NCBI GenBank assembly: GCA_025931335.1
Contig: JAICNG010000034.1
Span: forward strand, 1-33,801
Source: Gemmatimonadaceae bacterium
GTDB taxonomy: Bacteria; Gemmatimonadota; Gemmatimonadetes; Gemmatimonadales; Gemmatimonadaceae
Length of the DNA stretch: 33,801 bases
Direction of reading: 5' to 3'
Position 1 is the first letter of the stretch. Every line of letters starts with the position of its first letter. This document shows, piece after piece, positions 33,401-33,801 of the stretch. Under the pieces are notes generated by a model that was given only the letters and a program-made list of their open reading frames with translations, made no database searches and was not told the origin of the DNA. The translations under genes and the position numbers were made by a program.

Positions 33401-33801
33401 CAAGACGACCTCCGACGCGAGGTCGATGCTGTCGCGCCGAGTCAGCGTGAAGCGCGAGAGCCGCATCTCGCTCGGCTCCCCAGCCGAGGAGAAATACACG
33501 TAGAGCTGACGCGTGCGGTCGAAGTCGCGGTCGAGCAGCAGGCCGATGAGGCCAGCCTCGCCCACTACTGCGACCGGGATTCTGCCTAACAGGGTGACCT
33601 GGCCGGTCGCCTCGTCGTACCGCTTCACGGCCCCTGTCCGCTCGATGAAGTAGACGCGCGCGGCGCGATCGAACTCGAGCTGAAGCGGCTCGTCGAGTCC
33701 GTCGACGAGCACGGTGCGGGTGAAGCGGTTCTCCTCTGGCGGCGTGCTGATCGGCTGCCGGCGACAGCCAGCGGCGACGATGATGAGCAGAACCAACAGC
33801 C
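30455..33801 (-). CDS. Lipoprotein fusion: PQQ-type sugar dehydrogenase, PKD, cytochrome c, CBM6-like, DUF1080 (5' truncated)
   Basis: The frame is open to the window edge; the first in-window start is TTG at 33796 (1113 residues), but the positive start of the lipoprotein signal is outside, so the 5' end is missing. Positions count from that TTG. Lipobox Cys11. Residues 27-443 are a PQQ-dependent glucose/sorbosone dehydrogenase six-bladed propeller: catalytic His142 in GSHFGGGMAWD, Arg233-Asn234 in GTRNPWR, and YDELN...GNYGWP. PKD 447-536. Cytochrome c with C622-x-x-C625-H626 and Met670 ligand (603-692). CBM6-like 725-897. DUF1080 3-keto-disaccharide hydrolase-type domain 906-1110 (LFNGRDLTGW, GGIFFR). 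It should oxidise a sugar and pass electrons to the heme, with the C-terminal domain binding or cleaving the product. It is co-translated with the FGE-like protein. Confidence 0.9.
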   Translation of the reverse strand, partial: LLVLLIIVAAGCRRQPISTPPEENRFTRTVLVDGLDEPLQLEFDRAARVYFIERTGAVKRYDEATGQVTLLGRIPVAVVGEAGLIGLLLDRDFDRTRQLYVYFSSAGEPSEMRLSRFTLTRRDSIDLASEVVLMRWPYEVGSHFGGGMAWDAAGNLYLTTGDNSDATQYNPVHWTNDGGRGQDAQRTAGNSNDLRGKILRIHPQPNGTYTIPAGNLFPPGTPNTRPEIYAMGTRNPWRVTVDSKTGFVHWGDIGPDAGRDSAGVGPMGYDELNVAPSAGNYGWPFFIGYNRGYNSVEYGPTKTFGPPVDPARPVNRSPNNSGIQELPPARPPLLAYPYGVSEEWPLLGSGGRCAVGGPIFYASNFAGPRRFPDYFEGKWFVVDFIRTWIMVVTMNDDRTKVESIEPFLPDEKYTLPLDMDFGPTGDLYIVEYSPAPGGRLSKIEYNAGNRAPKVLVAADRTAGATPLRVALSARGTIDPDGDKLDYRWTLTPAGGPAQQYTTANPVITLSTPGVYTATLTVTDPHDVSARDSITLVAGNEPPSVVLDVTRGNRSFYFPNESVDYQVRATDREDGQPAENRVIVTADYVPSGMTPAELVAARDVSPDASMRHVRALSIMARSDCSACHRTDTGLVGPGFREIARRYAGRDVRDTLAQKIITGGKGVWGDATMPPHPSLTPAEASTLAQYVLSLSDASAQPRRLPLAGSFTPPGRRRRPGDNGERERGSYVLRASYTDNGASGVAPLTTSAAVLLRHPRLAPETADSISSGITYNLSQGDPGFVIRRSGSHLAFRGIDLTGIGSIDIGALTRFYTWSHFKGATLEVRLDSATGPLAGAPVKIVPPPARPDPVVLGDNLEKPVSVTLDVSGGTHDVYFVFTNTEAGPNDDLLLLTGIEFKRGANTGAIPSGFTRLFNGRDLTGWHVSRTTHQGTTPDVRVEDGAIVLRQHPYGQGGLLMTDRKFKNFEIVLEAKPDWGTNGGIFFRSSEGGSAYQIELEGGGAGGTGSLIGEMMRVSAPVRATGVQSVWRRDDWNALRIRVEGDIPHVTLWINGVQIYDARLGRNDLIGGRTDGMIALQSHWSATYEPVSGSFDMSGSWKPGAAHRYRNIAIKELPQ

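Noticed and set aside
32225-33589. 454-codon plus-strand frame within the dehydrogenase fusion
   Set aside because: It is antisense to the propeller, which has conserved motifs.

Overview
The window is high-GC bacterial DNA, densely packed with genes on both strands. The gene content points to a member of the Gemmatimonadota, or a near relative such as an Acidobacteriota lineage. It includes a secreted glycogen-binding-domain protein, a large CBM9-like/DUF5916 outer-membrane-type protein, an ECF sigma/anti-sigma/DUF4097 operon, DUF1080 and glycoamylase-family (PF10091) enzymes, and many GTG/TTG starts. The phylum call is an inference from these families and style. No rRNA, tRNA, CRISPR array, insertion sequence or phage gene was seen.

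Layout. 1-1466: the 3' end of an unknown gene, then a secreted glycogen-binding-domain protein. 1501-1819: a decayed DUF6174 lipoprotein gene. 1942-4225: proline dehydrogenase, a small unknown protein and the ribosome GTPase RsgA in one operon. 4270-6629: a GntR/FCD regulator divergent from an APC amino-acid permease, with a probable operator between them. 6638-7089: a large inverted repeat. 7103-9136 (minus): an EamA exporter, then a TPR protein. 9246-11378: ECF sigma factor, zinc-finger anti-sigma factor and DUF4097 protein. 11460-11993: a secreted protein of unknown function. 12076-13759 (minus): a secreted esterase, then a sirtuin deacylase. 13882-16781: a sensor kinase, its OmpR-type regulator and an NTF2-like secreted protein. 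16919-19531: the CBM9-like/DUF5916 protein.

19565-29247 is a carbohydrate-utilisation locus. It has a complete sugar ABC importer (binding lipoprotein, two permeases, MalK/UgpC-type ATPase), a GH1 beta-glucosidase and two PF10091 (GH144-type) proteins. One of these is a lipoprotein and the other a secreted multidomain enzyme. The GH144 family includes endo-beta-1,2-glucanases, so the likely scheme is extracellular cutting of a beta-glucan (beta-1,2 is the best guess), ABC import of the oligosaccharides and cytoplasmic hydrolysis by GH1. 29610-33801 (minus) holds a very large lipoprotein, truncated by the window edge. It fuses a PQQ-type sugar dehydrogenase propeller, a PKD domain, a c-type cytochrome, a CBM6-like domain and a DUF1080 (3-keto-disaccharide hydrolase) domain, and is followed by a four-base-overlapping FGE-sulfatase-like secreted protein.

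Two signals lie outside the genes. First, at least six unrelated palindromic elements, several built from 8-10-bp short-period units, sit at or across gene 3' ends. They supply the last codons of three proteins, and two of them share a dispersed core. Second, the tetramer CTAA/TTAG is rare here, and 16 of the 19 copies I found by eye lie inside the exact hexamer CCTAAC/GTTAGG, in several reading frames and on both strands. This looks like DNA-level selection for a chromosomal motif.
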